Shown: positions 9,050-18,900 of the stretch, piece after piece
Layout of the letters: every line of letters begins with the position of its first letter
Numbering within the stretch: the stretch's first letter is position 1
Origin: Hymenobacter psychrophilus
GTDB taxonomy: Bacteria; Bacteroidota; Bacteroidia; Cytophagales; Hymenobacteraceae
Reading direction: 5' to 3'
Assembly (NCBI RefSeq): GCF_900107135.1
Contig: NZ_FNOV01000004.1
Location: 186,001 to 250,000 of the forward strand
DNA length: 64,000 bases
Position numbers and translations under genes: made by a program
Notes under the pieces: model-generated
The model's input: the letters and a program-made list of their open reading frames with translations, nothing else
Databases searched by the model: none
What the model was told of the DNA's origin: nothing

Positions 9050-10534
9050 ATGCTGAGTCACGGCCAGGTTGTGCGCTTGATTTTTGGGCTGAAGCTGCGC
9101 GAGCTTCGGCAGGAGCGGGGCCTGACGCCCGCCGAAATGGCCCGCGCCTGCGATGTGTCGGTGTCCTACCTCAACGAGATTGAGAAGGGCAAGAAGTACC
9201 CCAAGGCCGATAAGATTCTGAGCCTGAGTAAGGTGCTGGGCGTTAGCTACGACCAGCTGGTGTCGCTGACGCTGAGCCGGCGGCTGGAGCCCATTTCGGA
9301 ACTGTTGCAGTCGGATCTGCTCAAGGAGTTTCCGCTGGAAATGTTCGGGCTCGACCCATTGCGCATTGTGGAGCTGATTGCCAACGCGCCGGCCAAGATG
9401 AACGCGTTCATCAGTACGCTTTTCGAAATTGCTCGCAACTACGAGATGCGGCAGGAAAACTTCTTTCTGGCCGCGTTGCGCTCCTTCCAGGAGATGCACG
9501 ACAATTATTTCGAGGAGCTGGAGCAGGACGCGCGCACGTTTGTAGTGGAGCACAACCTGGCCACTCCCCCCCCCGACCGGGCTGAGCTGGAGCGGGTGCT
9601 CACTGAAAAATATGGGTACACCCTCGACCGGGACGGGCTGCGCGAATACGCCCACCTGGGGCGGCTGCGGTCGGTGTTTCAGCCTAAGTCGCGGCGGCTG
9701 CTGCTGCGCCAGGGCCTGAGCGGGGCCCAGGAAGGCTTCGTGCTGGGCCGCGAGGTGGCCTTCAACTATCTGGGCCTGAAGGACCGGCCCTACGTGAATG
9801 CCTCGTTTCCGGTGCGCTCATTCGATGAGGTGCTCAACAACTTCAAGGCCTCGTACTTCGCCGGCGCGCTGCTGATGGACGAGGAAACGCTGGTGCGCGA
9901 CCTGACGGCCCTGTTTGCCGCCAAAACCTGGCAGCCGGCCGATTTGCTGGCTTTGCTCACGCGCTACGATGTGTCGCCCGAGATGTTCATGCAGCGCATT
10001 ACCAACCTGCTGCCCCGCCATTTTGGGCTGCAGAGCCTGTTTTTCCTGCGCTTCGACCAGGCCAACGCCTCGGCCGATTACCGCCTGACCAAGGAACTGC
10101 ACCTCTCGCGCCTGCACAACCCCCACGGCAACGAGCTGCACGAGCACTACTGCCGCCGTTGGATTTCGGTGCGGCTGCTGGCCGAGCTGCGCCAGCAGCC
10201 GCCGGCTACCGCGGCCCCGGCCTACACGCTCGGCGCCCAACGCTCGCGCTACCCCAACGGCGACGAGTACCTGTGCCTGACGCTGGCGCGGGCTGGCACG
10301 GCCACCGAACCCGCCGTGAGCGTTACGGTAGGCCTGCTCTGCGACGACACGCTGAATCAGAAAATCCGCTTCGCCGCCGATCCGGCCATTATGCACAAGG
10401 AAGTAAACGAAACCTGCGAGCGGTGCACCATCCCCGACTGCGAGGTGCGTGCCGCCGCTCCGCTCGAAGTGGAGCGCCGCCAGCGCCAGCAGGAGCTGCA
10501 GGACGCCGTGGCGGCGCTGGTGAACGAGGCGTGA
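9050..10534 (+). CDS. XRE-family regulator, RamB/ScfR-like (acetate or short-chain fatty acid control)
   Basis: The 494-residue protein begins with a helix-turn-helix of the HTH_3 type at about 10-65 (LRELRQERGLTPAEMARACDVSVSYLNEIEKG), followed by a long region with a metallopeptidase-like middle and a C-terminal DUF2083-type part ending in a cysteine cluster CERCTIPDCEV near 461-471. This architecture and length match RamB of Corynebacterium and the ScfR group, which control acetate, propionate and glyoxylate genes in response to acyl-CoA levels. Here it is divergent from aceB-aceA, which supports control of the glyoxylate shunt. Whether it represses or activates cannot be read from the sequence. 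Confidence 0.82.
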   Translation: MLSHGQVVRLIFGLKLRELRQERGLTPAEMARACDVSVSYLNEIEKGKKYPKADKILSLSKVLGVSYDQLVSLTLSRRLEPISELLQSDLLKEFPLEMFGLDPLRIVELIANAPAKMNAFISTLFEIARNYEMRQENFFLAALRSFQEMHDNYFEELEQDARTFVVEHNLATPPPDRAELERVLTEKYGYTLDRDGLREYAHLGRLRSVFQPKSRRLLLRQGLSGAQEGFVLGREVAFNYLGLKDRPYVNASFPVRSFDEVLNNFKASYFAGALLMDEETLVRDLTALFAAKTWQPADLLALLTRYDVSPEMFMQRITNLLPRHFGLQSLFFLRFDQANASADYRLTKELHLSRLHNPHGNELHEHYCRRWISVRLLAELRQQPPATAAPAYTLGAQRSRYPNGDEYLCLTLARAGTATEPAVSVTVGLLCDDTLNQKIRFAADPAIMHKEVNETCERCTIPDCEVRAAAPLEVERRQRQQELQDAVAALVNEA

Positions 10535-10557
10535 GCGGGGAATGAACGTAGAAACCT

Positions 10558-10661
10558 GTCATTCTGAGCAGGGCGAAGAATCTCGCGTGCCGAAGCAATC
10601 TTGCTGATAGGCACACTGCTCCACACCAGCACGCCAGATTCTTCGCGCTGCTGAGAATGAC
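10558..10661. repeat. Palindromic element of the GTCATNCTGAGC family
   Basis: The arms 10558-10590 and 10629-10661 are complementary with a few mismatches, beginning GTCATTCTGAGC on each strand. Within each arm ATTCT pairs with AGAAT. It lies between the regulator gene and mltG, which read in the same direction. Confidence 0.75.
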
Positions 10662-10689
10662 GCTGCTGTAATTTCCCCCAAACCGACCA

Positions 10690-11724
10690 ATGCGCAGATT
10701 CTGGCTCCTTTTCCTGTTGGCTTTCAGCACCTTGATTCTGGCGGGACTGGGCGCCGCGTGGTGGCTGCTGCAGCGGCCCAATGTGCGCGAGTCGGCCTTC
10801 GGGTCGGCCTACCTGCATATCGGTACGGGGGCCGATTACGCGGCGGTGCTCGATTCGCTGCGCCACTACGATCTGCTGAAGGATGAGCAGACCTTCGACC
10901 GGGTGGCGCGCTGGTACAACTACCCGCAGCGCGTGCGGCCGGGCCGCTACCGGCTGCGGCCCGAGCTGGGCAACCGGGCCCTGGTAGAAATGCTGGCCCG
11001 CGGCGAACAGGATACGGTGGCCTTCACGCTCAACGCCTTCAAGTACAAGCCCCAGCTGGCCCGGCAGCTGGCCCGCGCCTTCGAGGCCGACTCGGTCGGC
11101 TTACGGCGTCTGCTCAACGACAACGCCTATTTGCAGCGCCGCTACCAGCTCGACACGACCACCGTGCTCACGCTGTTTCTGCCTGGGCCCTACCGCCTGC
11201 TCTGGAACTCCTCGGCCCCGCAGCTGCTCGATTCGGCCGCCGCCACCCACGGCCGGTTCTGGACCGCCGAGCGCCGCCGCCGGGCCGATTCGCTGGGCCT
11301 TTCGCCCACCCAGGTGCACGTGCTGGCCAGCATCGTGCAGCGCGAAACGGCCCAGCCACTCGACAAGCCCATCATTGCCGGGGCCTACCTCAACCGCCTG
11401 CGCAAGGGTATGCGCCTGCAAGCCGACCCCACACTGCTCTGGGCCATTGGCAATTTCGGGGTGAAGCGGGTGCTGAACAAGGATAAGCTGGTAGACTCGC
11501 CCTACAACACCTACAAAAACAAGGGCCTGCCGCCCGGCCCCATCACGTCGGCCAACCGCCAGACCCTCGATGCGGTGCTGCGTCCTACCCAGCACAAGTT
11601 CGTGTTCTTCTGCGCCCGCCCCGATGGCAGCGGCTTCTCCGATTTCGCCGAAACCTACGCCGAACACCTGCAAAACGCCCGCCGCTACCAGCGCCGTTTG
11701 GATAGTCTGGGAGTGAAAAGGTAA
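10690..11724 (+). CDS. mltG: Endolytic murein transglycosylase MltG
   Basis: MltG cleaves nascent peptidoglycan strands at the inner membrane and is thought to end glycan chain growth. The 344-residue protein has one N-terminal transmembrane helix (about 5-27), a LysM-like region (VRPGRYRLRP near 82-91) and the catalytic YceG domain. The catalytic Glu is Glu219 in ASIVQRETAQ, followed by the family block YLNRLRKGMRLQADPT and the C-terminal YNTYKNKGLPPGPI. The stop codon overlaps the left edge of the next palindromic element, which may serve as its terminator. Confidence 0.94.
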   Translation: MRRFWLLFLLAFSTLILAGLGAAWWLLQRPNVRESAFGSAYLHIGTGADYAAVLDSLRHYDLLKDEQTFDRVARWYNYPQRVRPGRYRLRPELGNRALVEMLARGEQDTVAFTLNAFKYKPQLARQLARAFEADSVGLRRLLNDNAYLQRRYQLDTTTVLTLFLPGPYRLLWNSSAPQLLDSAAATHGRFWTAERRRRADSLGLSPTQVHVLASIVQRETAQPLDKPIIAGAYLNRLRKGMRLQADPTLLWAIGNFGVKRVLNKDKLVDSPYNTYKNKGLPPGPITSANRQTLDAVLRPTQHKFVFFCARPDGSGFSDFAETYAEHLQNARRYQRRLDSLGVKR

Positions 11725-11845
11725 GGAACGTCATTCTGAGCGAAGCCGGAGGCGAAGTCGAAGAATCTCTACCGCTTTGTTGAGGCTGAAAGGATTAGCA
11801 CTACGGTAGAGATTCTTCGACTTCGCTCAGAATGACGTTCCTTAC
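11721..11845. repeat. Palindromic element of the GTCATNCTGAGC family, left arm with 12-bp insert
   Basis: The left arm 11721-11774 matches the right arm 11804-11845 perfectly, except for a 12-bp insert near 11746-11757 that repeats GGCGAAG. The shared core is GTCATTCTGAGCGAAG then TCGAAGAATCTCTACCG. It sits between the convergent mltG and the membrane protein gene and can act as a terminator for both. Confidence 0.8.
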
Positions 11846-11849
11846 CTCT

Positions 11850-13430
11850 TCACTTTTCACCTCTCACCATCTCATACACCCGCAGCTGCGCCGTGTCCTG
11901 GCGGGCCTGTTGCTGTCGATTTAGGGTTTGCTGGTAGCTGAGGCCAGTGTATTCGGAGTGCTCCAGAAAGAGCAGGGGCGAGGTGAGGGCCGGCTCGGGC
12001 CAGGCAGCCAGCGGCGGTAGGCGGCGTAGCGAATCGAACTGTTGCACGTTGGTCACGCGCCAGTAAGCGTCGAGTAGCACGTAGCGGTAACCCTGGCGGG
12101 CCAGCATGGGCAGGGCTTTTTCGCTCGTTATCGAATACACTGTGTCGGGGCGAAAGGGGGCCAGGCCCAGTCCCATAGTGCTGGCGACGGGGCCGCTGCC
12201 GTTGGCTGCCAGCCAGGTAGCCACGGCCGGGTAGCTGCTGGGTTGGGCGTAGGCGTACACTTCGCGCTGAATCCGGTAGAGGTTGCCGGCCAGTGCCGCC
12301 AGCAGCAGCGCGGCCAGCAACGGCTGTGGCAGCCGCCGCAGCTGCCAGACTTGCCGCAAACTCAGCAAGCCCAGCGCGTACCACAGCCCGTAGGCCCACA
12401 GCAGGCCCCGCGGCGCTTTCAGCAGCAGCGACATGCCCGCCAGCAGGCACCAGCCCCACACGGCCAGGTACAGCACGAGCGGCAGCGGCCGGCCCCGCCC
12501 GAGCCGGCCGGCCCGCCACTGCCGGCCCAGCAGCACCAGCGGCCCCAGCAGCCCCACCCACACCAGCCACGATTCAAAATCGAGCAGAAAACGCAGGTAG
12601 TACAGCAAATCGAGGTGCATGGTAGCCGTGCGGCCGGCGGCGTTGGCGGCCCCAGGGAACAGCACATTGTAGTACACGGCTACCCAAGCGTACCAGCGCA
12701 GCCCCGCCAGCCAGCCTACCGCGCTCAGCACGACAAACGGCGCGGCCAGCAGCAGGCCAACCCGCCACCAGCGGCCCCGGCGTAACAACAGCCCATCGGC
12801 CTGACACCACTCCAGCAAGGCCAGAATGGGCAGCGTCAGCAAGAATTTGTAGTTGAAGCTCAGCCCCAGCAGCAGCCAGCCGGCGGCCCGATACAGCGTT
12901 GCTGGGCCGGGCTGCCGGAGCCGCCGGTAGTAGGCCGCCAGCAACCCAGCGAAGCACAGTAGGCTGCCGGCGCTCATCGTGAAGTCGCGGCCGCCGTAGG
13001 TGAGGAAAGTGGCCGTGCCCATCAGCAGCGTGAGCAGGCCGGTTTGCCAGCCCGGCAGCCGGGTTTCGCGGGCAACAAAGGCCGCCAGCAGCCCCACGGC
13101 CGCCAGGGCCAGCAAGGCATTAAGCACCAGAAACACCCGGTAGTCGGCAGTAAGCCAAGCCACCGGCGCGTAGAGCAGCATGAACAGCGGGCTGGCGTGC
13201 CGGAACAGATGGCGCAGGTCGCCGGCTGCCACTTCCTGCACAATCTGCCAGTTGCGCACCGAGTCGTAGTCGGGCAGCGTGCCCGCCGTGAGGCCGTGCA
13301 GCCGCACCGGCACCAGCAGCAGCAGCGCGAAGGCGATATAGTGAGATGGTGAGATGGTGAGCTTGCTGTTCAACGGGCGCTGGTTAAAGCAGGAAAAACC
13401 GGGCCAGCAAAGAACGTCATTCGGAGGCAA
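11850..13430 (-). CDS. Polytopic membrane protein, GT-C glycosyltransferase-like
   Basis: The protein has about ten or more hydrophobic segments and a first external loop with acidic residues (TLPDYDSVRNW), the arrangement of GT-C glycosyltransferases that use lipid-linked sugars. Family assignment within GT-C (for example GT39-like) is not certain. The C-terminal soluble part after the last helix contains KALPMLARQGYRYVLLDAYW. The only ATG before the first helix is at 13430, but its first 15 or so codons lie in the palindrome at 13405-13453, so the TTG at 13373 (before NSKLTISPSH) may be the true start. The gene stands alone between convergent and divergent neighbours. Confidence 0.7.
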   Translation of the reverse strand: MPPNDVLCWPGFSCFNQRPLNSKLTISPSHYIAFALLLLVPVRLHGLTAGTLPDYDSVRNWQIVQEVAAGDLRHLFRHASPLFMLLYAPVAWLTADYRVFLVLNALLALAAVGLLAAFVARETRLPGWQTGLLTLLMGTATFLTYGGRDFTMSAGSLLCFAGLLAAYYRRLRQPGPATLYRAAGWLLLGLSFNYKFLLTLPILALLEWCQADGLLLRRGRWWRVGLLLAAPFVVLSAVGWLAGLRWYAWVAVYYNVLFPGAANAAGRTATMHLDLLYYLRFLLDFESWLVWVGLLGPLVLLGRQWRAGRLGRGRPLPLVLYLAVWGWCLLAGMSLLLKAPRGLLWAYGLWYALGLLSLRQVWQLRRLPQPLLAALLLAALAGNLYRIQREVYAYAQPSSYPAVATWLAANGSGPVASTMGLGLAPFRPDTVYSITSEKALPMLARQGYRYVLLDAYWRVTNVQQFDSLRRLPPLAAWPEPALTSPLLFLEHSEYTGLSYQQTLNRQQQARQDTAQLRVYEMVRGEK

Positions 13431-13453
13431 GCGCTGAATGACGTTCTTTGCTG
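13405..13453. repeat. Short palindrome, minimal member of the hairpin family
   Basis: Perfect 18-bp arms at 13405-13422 (CAGCAAAGAACGTCATTC) and 13436-13453 with a 13-nt loop. It has the outer GTCATTC word of the larger elements but lacks the inner GAAGAATC part. It lies between the divergent membrane protein gene and dtd, so it is not placed as a terminator. Confidence 0.7.
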
Positions 13454-13510
13454 ACCTGAAAACTGCCCGCCAACCATTGGCAGCACGTAAGATTCACCAC
13501 TTCACCGCCC

Positions 13511-13951
13511 ATGCGTCTTGTACTCCAGCGCGTCCGCTATGCCCGCGTTACTGTGGAAGGCCGCGTTACCGGCCAGATTGGCCCCGGCCTGCTGGTGCTG
13601 GCGGGTTTCGCCCCCGACGACGACGCGGCCAGCCTCGACCGGCTGGCCCGCAAAATGGTGCAGCTGCGCATCTTCGCCGACGAAGAAGGCAAAATGAACC
13701 GCTCGGTGCAGGATGTGGGCGGCGAGGTGTTGGTCGTGAGTCAGTTCACGCTGCTGGCCGACACGCGCAAGGGCAACCGCCCCAGCTACATCGGGGCCGC
13801 GCCGCCACCGGTGGCCGTGCCGCTCTACGAGCAGTTTGTGCAGTTGGTGGCCGGACTGCTGGGCCGCCCCGTGGCGACCGGTGAGTTCGGGGCCGATATG
13901 CAGGTAGAGCTGCTCAACGACGGACCCGTAACCATCGTGCTCGACAACTAG
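13511..13951 (+). CDS. dtd: D-aminoacyl-tRNA deacylase
   Basis: Dtd hydrolyses D-amino acids (and glycine mischarged on tRNA-Ala) from tRNA and so protects translation. The 146-residue protein is of normal length and has both signature motifs: [17 protein letters not shown] near 77-93, and the Gly-cisPro motif in [11 protein letters not shown] at the C-terminus. The ATG at 13511 begins MRLVLQRV, the usual start. It is followed 42 nt later by the MazG-like gene on the same strand, which may form a small house-cleaning operon. Confidence 0.95.
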   Translation: MRLVLQRVRYARVTVEGRVTGQIGPGLLVLAGFAPDDDAASLDRLARKMVQLRIFADEEGKMNRSVQDVGGEVLVVSQFTLLADTRKGNRPSYIGAAPPPVAVPLYEQFVQLVAGLLGRPVATGEFGADMQVELLNDGPVTIVLDN

Positions 13952-13993
13952 CGTTGGCCAACTCCCCCTTATTATCCCTCAAACCCTCGATTC

Positions 13994-14320
13994 ATGACCA
14001 TTGAAGAAGCCCAGAAAACCGTGGATGAGTGGATCAAGACCACCGGCGTCCGGTATTTCAACGAGTTGACCAACATGGCCATGCTCACGGAGGAAGTGGG
14101 CGAGGTGGCCCGCATCATCGCTCGGCAGTACGGCGAGCAGTCGTTCAAGGAATCGGACAAAGACAAGGTGCTGGCCGATGAACTGGCCGATGTGCTGTTC
14201 GTGGTCATCTGCCTGGCCAACCAGACTGGAATAGACCTCACCGACGCCCTGCACCGCAACCTGGCCAAGAAAACCCAGCGCGACGCGACGCGGCACAAGA
14301 ACAACGAGAAGCTGTTTTGA
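13994..14320 (+). CDS. MazG-like nucleotide pyrophosphohydrolase
   Basis: The 108-residue protein is a single all-alpha NTP pyrophosphohydrolase domain. It has the paired metal-binding motifs EEVGE near 33-37 and DELADVLF near 62-69 (ExxE and ExxD). Such proteins hydrolyse non-canonical NTPs to NMP and pyrophosphate. It follows dtd closely, and both remove faulty building blocks. The exact substrate is unknown. Confidence 0.88.
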   Translation: MTIEEAQKTVDEWIKTTGVRYFNELTNMAMLTEEVGEVARIIARQYGEQSFKESDKDKVLADELADVLFVVICLANQTGIDLTDALHRNLAKKTQRDATRHKNNEKLF

Positions 14321-14353
14321 GAAGGGAGAGGTGAGTATTGAGAAGGGAGAGGG

Positions 14354-14504
14354 GAGAAACCGAACGTCATGCTGAGCGCAGCGCAGCGGAGTCGAAGCAT
14401 CTCTACCACAATGGTAATCCTGTCGGCTGGTTAGCGTTGCAATAAAATGGTAGAGATGCTTCGACTCCGCTGCGCTGCGCTCAGCATAACGTTCGGTTTC
14501 TCCC
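14354..14504. repeat. Long palindromic element of the GTCATNCTGAGC family, about 55-bp stem
   Basis: Arms 14354-14408 and 14448-14504 are complementary with very few mismatches; one is at the GTCAT word (right arm reads GTTAT on its strand). In this copy the variable base is G (CATGCTGAGC) and the inner partner is changed to match (GAAGCATC). Purine-rich and pyrimidine-rich flanks (GAGAAGGGAGAGG and its counterpart) extend the pairing outward. It separates the convergent MazG-like and rnd genes. Confidence 0.82.
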
Positions 14505-14535
14505 CTCTCTCCTCTTAATACTCCCTTCTGCCTTC

Positions 14536-15705
14536 CTACTTCTCAAACGGCCCGGCTACTTTCGAAAAGTCCAGGTTGTGCTGCTGGGCGGTTTCGGTGA
14601 GTAGCTGGTGCTGCCAGGGGCGCAGAACCTGGTTGGCGCCCTGCTCGATGATGTCGTTGATGAGGCGGTTGCTGAGCACCAGGTTGGCCATGATGGGGCT
14701 GTGGTCGGCGGCCAGGTGGGCTTTGAGCGTGGTCAGCAGGGCTTCGCGGGCATCGGCTTCGGCGGCTTTGGCCCCGCTCAGGCGGCGGCGCGACGGAAAG
14801 CCGCGCCGGTCGGCGGGCAGTGGCGGCTCGGGCGCCCGGTCTTCCTGGCTCAGGGCCACCAGGCGGTCGGCGAAGGAGCCGCGCTTGAGTTCGGGGTGCA
14901 GGCCGTTGGCATTGCGCAGGTGGCCGGTGCTGGTAACGGGCAGGCGCGTGAGCTCGGCCAGCCGGTCGTTGCTGGCAATCATGTACGACGGCCGGTCGAT
15001 GTGGCGGGCTACCTCATCGCGCAGCATGAACAGGTCGCGGAACATCGGCAGCTCGTTGGGCTGAATGCGGTATTTGCCGGCCAGGCGCATGTACGGGCGC
15101 TCGTCGCGCGAGTAGCGCACGGCTTCGAGGGCCTCGTTTTCCTGCTCGGCCCAGGCCGTGCGGCCCAGGGCGGCCAGCTTGGCGCTGAGCCGGTCGGTCA
15201 GTTCGAACAGGTACAGCACGTCGTTGGCCGCGTACTGCTTCTGGGCCTCGGTGAGCGGGCGCTTCAGCCAGTTCGATTTCTGCTCACCCTTGTCCACTTC
15301 CAGGCCCAGCTCTTCCTGAATGAGGCGACCCAGCGAGATATTGTTGTCGGCTTCGGCCAGCAGCGTATGCTGCACGCTGGTATCCACGATGTTGCGCACG
15401 TGCACGCCGTAGAGCTCATCGAGCAGCAGAATATCAGACTTGCAGCTGTGGAATACCGTGGTGATGGCCGGGTCGCGCAGCACCTGCCAAAGCGGTTCCA
15501 AGTCCTCGGCCTCGTTCTCCAGCTCCAATGGGTCAATCAGGTAAACGGTCTGGCCATTGAACACCTGAATCAGGGCCAGGTGGCGGCCGTAGCGGTGGCG
15601 CATGTCGTCGAACTCCAGGTCGAGGGCAATGCGGGTGCTTTGGTGCAGGTTGCGGGCCGCTTCGGCGACAGCTGCCGCTTCGGTGATAAATTGAATATCA
15701 AGCAT
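14536..15705 (-). CDS. rnd: Ribonuclease D
   Basis: RNase D is a 3'-5' exonuclease that trims tRNA precursors. The 389-residue product has the DEDD exonuclease motifs: LDLEFD (ExoI) near 27-32, HSCKSDILLLDEL (ExoII) and QKQYAANDVLYL (ExoIII, with Tyr and Asp), followed by an HRDC-like region (EVARHIDRPSYMIASNDRLAEL). The frame extends to 15786, but the ATG at 15705 gives MLDIQFI, just before the nuclease fold, and is preferred. No operon partner. Confidence 0.9.
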   Translation of the reverse strand: MLDIQFITEAAAVAEAARNLHQSTRIALDLEFDDMRHRYGRHLALIQVFNGQTVYLIDPLELENEAEDLEPLWQVLRDPAITTVFHSCKSDILLLDELYGVHVRNIVDTSVQHTLLAEADNNISLGRLIQEELGLEVDKGEQKSNWLKRPLTEAQKQYAANDVLYLFELTDRLSAKLAALGRTAWAEQENEALEAVRYSRDERPYMRLAGKYRIQPNELPMFRDLFMLRDEVARHIDRPSYMIASNDRLAELTRLPVTSTGHLRNANGLHPELKRGSFADRLVALSQEDRAPEPPLPADRRGFPSRRRLSGAKAAEADAREALLTTLKAHLAADHSPIMANLVLSNRLINDIIEQGANQVLRPWQHQLLTETAQQHNLDFSKVAGPFEK

Positions 15706-15987
15706 TAAGTAATCGGCAAGGATGATAGCCCGCACGAGTTGGCGGACGATGGAGGTAAAGGTAGGTAGCAAGCGGCGTTTGGCCATAAGCAGGAGTGGTC
15801 GAACTTGAAGCCATTATGTTTTCAATAAAATATATTGTTTATTGTAGATATATTGCAGTCCTCTCGGAATCCAGACTATTACAGTGGTTGGATTTTGGTT
15901 TCGGCAGCAGCGCCCGGCATTGCGTCCCGGCCCCTCCCCGATGCTGTGGCTGCTTCACTTTAGCTGCCTCTCTGAGAGGTCCCACGC
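15706..15987. other. Intergenic region upstream of susC
   Basis: About 280 nt between the divergent rnd and susC genes. Positions 15815-15860 are strongly AT-rich compared with the surroundings (TTCAATAAAATATATTG and following), as expected for a promoter region. No exact TTG-N19-TAnnTTTG match was found. No further structure seen. Confidence 0.4.
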
Positions 15988-18900
15988 ATGAGAAAAAACT
16001 ACTTGTTTCCTCTGATGGGAGGAATGTTGCTGACTGCCAGCGCGGCCGTTGGGCAAACGCGCGTCCTAAGTGGGCGCGTAACGGACGCGGGCGGCTCGGG
16101 CCTGCCTGGCGTAACGGTGCTGGAACGCGGCACCACCAACGGCACCAGCACCAGCGCCGACGGTAGCTTCACGCTTAGTGTGCGCCCCGGTGCTACGCTC
16201 ACCATCAGCTCCATTGGTTTTGTTACCCAAACTCCGAGCGTGGGTGAGCGCACCAAACTCAGTATCACGCTGGTCAGCAACGCCACCGCACTGAGCGAGG
16301 CCGTAGTGGTAGGCTACGGCACCCAGGCCAAGCGCGACCTGACGGGTTCGGTCGTGCAGCTGAGCGGCAAGGAGGTGGCCAATGCGCCGCTGCCTTCGTT
16401 CGAGCAGGCCCTGCAGGGCAAGGCCGCGGGCGTTTTTGTGGAAAGCGGCAGCGGCAAGCTGGGCCAGGGCATCCGGGTGCGGGTGCGGGGCGTATCGTCC
16501 ATCAGCGGCGACAACCAGCCGCTGTACGTGGTCGACGGTATTCCGGTCGTGTCGGACAACCTCTCATCAACTTCGGCCACCACCAACCCGATTGCCGACA
16601 TCAACCCCAACGACATTGCCAGCATCAGCGTGCTGAAAGATGCGGCGGCGACGGCTATTTACGGCTCGCGGGGCACCAATGGGGTGGTGATTGTTACGAC
16701 CAAGCGAGGCCAGCAGGGCGGCACGCGCTTCACGCTCGGCTACCAGACCGGCTGGAGCACACCTACCAACAAGCGTGAGTTTCTTAATGCCACGGAGTAC
16801 ATTGAGCTACTGACGGAAGCCGGCCTGAATGGTGGCTTCTCGCAAGCTTCCATTAATGCCCGCCTCACCCGCTATGCCGCCCAAGCCGATTACGCCACCA
16901 ACGGCGTGAACACGAACTGGCAGGACCGCGCTTTCCAGAAGGCTCCGTTCAGCCAGTACGACCTGAGTTTGAGCGGGGGCAACGAAAAAACCAAGTTCTT
17001 TTTCTCGGGCCAGTACAGCGACAACAACGGTATTCTGGTCGACAACCGCTACCAGCGCATCAATACCCGCTTCAACCTCGATAACCAGGCGACCGACCGG
17101 CTGAAAATGGGCCTCAACATCGGCCTCTCGCGCTCGGTGAACGAGCGGCTGCCCAACGATAACGCCTTCAGCTCGCCCATGCAAATCGTGGCCCTGGCCC
17201 CGATTACGCCCTTCATCGATCCGCGCTCGGGCCTGATGAGTGGCCTGCTCGACCCGGCCACCGGCGAGCCGAACACCACGTTCCCATTCTACTACAATCC
17301 GCTTATCAGCGTTCAGAACGGCGACTACGTTACCACCTCCTACCGGATTTTGGGCAACGTGTATGCGCAGTACCAACTGCTGCCGGGGCTGATGTTTAAC
17401 TCGCAGCTGGGTACCGATATTATCAACCAGAGCGAAAACCAGTTCCTGGGCCGCGTTACTTCGCGCAACACCGGCCCTACCAACGGCTTCGGCTTCAACG
17501 CGACGACCAACAGCGCCCGACTTGTAGTGAATAACTACCTGGGCTACAACAAAGTGCTGAACGAGGTGCATACCCTCGACCTGACGCTGGGCACCTCGTA
17601 TGAGGAAACGCAGATTAAAACCAACAGCGTTGAAGGGTCGCAGTTTGCCTCCGATGCTTATAAAACGCTAGTCAGTGCGGCGCAGATAACGGCTGGCTCG
17701 TCGGGCGAAACTGCGAGTACGCTGGTATCCTACTTTGGGCGCGCCAACTACAACTACGCCGGCAAATATCTGCTGGGCCTGAGCGCCCGCCTCGACGGCT
17801 CCTCCCGCTTCGGTGTCAACAACCGCTACGGCTTCTTCCCGGCTGCATCGGTGGGCTGGTTGGTTTCGGAAGAATCGTTTCTGCAGAATAACGCGGTGCT
17901 GAGCTTGCTCAAAATCCGGGGTAGCCTGGGTCGCACTGGCAACCAGGGCATTCCCAATTTCGCGGCTCTGCCCCTGTATTCGGGTACTTCGGGCTATGTG
18001 GGCATTCCGGGCCAGCGGCCGTTGCAGCTGGCCAGTCCCGACCTCACCTGGGAGTCGACTACCCAGGCGGATGTCGGCATTGAGTTTGGCTTTCTGGATG
18101 GACGCTTCAGCGGTGAGGTGGGCGCATACCTGAAGAAAACCAGCGACCTGGTGCTCTCGCAGCCCGTACCCGGCACCTCGGGCTTCGCCTCCGTGTTCCG
18201 GAACGTGGGCGATATGGAGAACCGGGGCATCGAGTTGTCTCTGACCACCCGCAACATTGAAGGTCCCTTTACCTGGACGACCAGCTTCAACGCGGCCCGC
18301 AACCGCAACCGCGTAACCAACCTCGACGGGCCGCCTATCCTGGGCTCCAACCTTAACCGGGCGCAGGAAGGCCAGCCGCTGGGCGTGTTCGTGGGGCCGG
18401 AGTTCGCCGGGGTAGACCCGGCCACCGGCAATGCGCTCTACTACCTGAACACTCCCGACGCCAACGGCAACAACGACCGGAGCACAACGGACGTCAGCAA
18501 CGAGGCCGGGCTGGTGCCGCTGGGCGACCCCAACCCAACCTGGACGGGCGGTATTACCAACACGTTCACCTTTAAAGGCTTCGACCTGAATGTGGTGGTA
18601 GTGGGCGTGTTTGGCAACAAGATTTTCGACTCCGGGGCGCAGTTCTACTCGGTGGGCTTCAACAACGGACCCGACAACCAGACCCGCGACCAGCTCCGGC
18701 GCTGGCGGCAGCCGGGCGACATCACCGATGTGCCGCGGGCCGAGCTGTTCGGCGGCAACGGTATCGCCCTGTCGTCGAAGTTTGTGCGCGACGGCGACTA
18801 TGGTCGTCTGCGGACCGCTACGCTGGGCTACACGCTGCCCGTAACGCTGGCGCAGCGGGTGCGGCTGCAGTCGGTACGGGTGTTTGCGCAGGGGCTTAAT

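Noticed and set aside
13430-13511. Shared regulatory palindrome for the membrane protein gene and dtd
   Set aside because: The palindrome at 13405-13453 shares its arm word with the repeat family elsewhere, so it is better explained as a small member of that family than as an operator.
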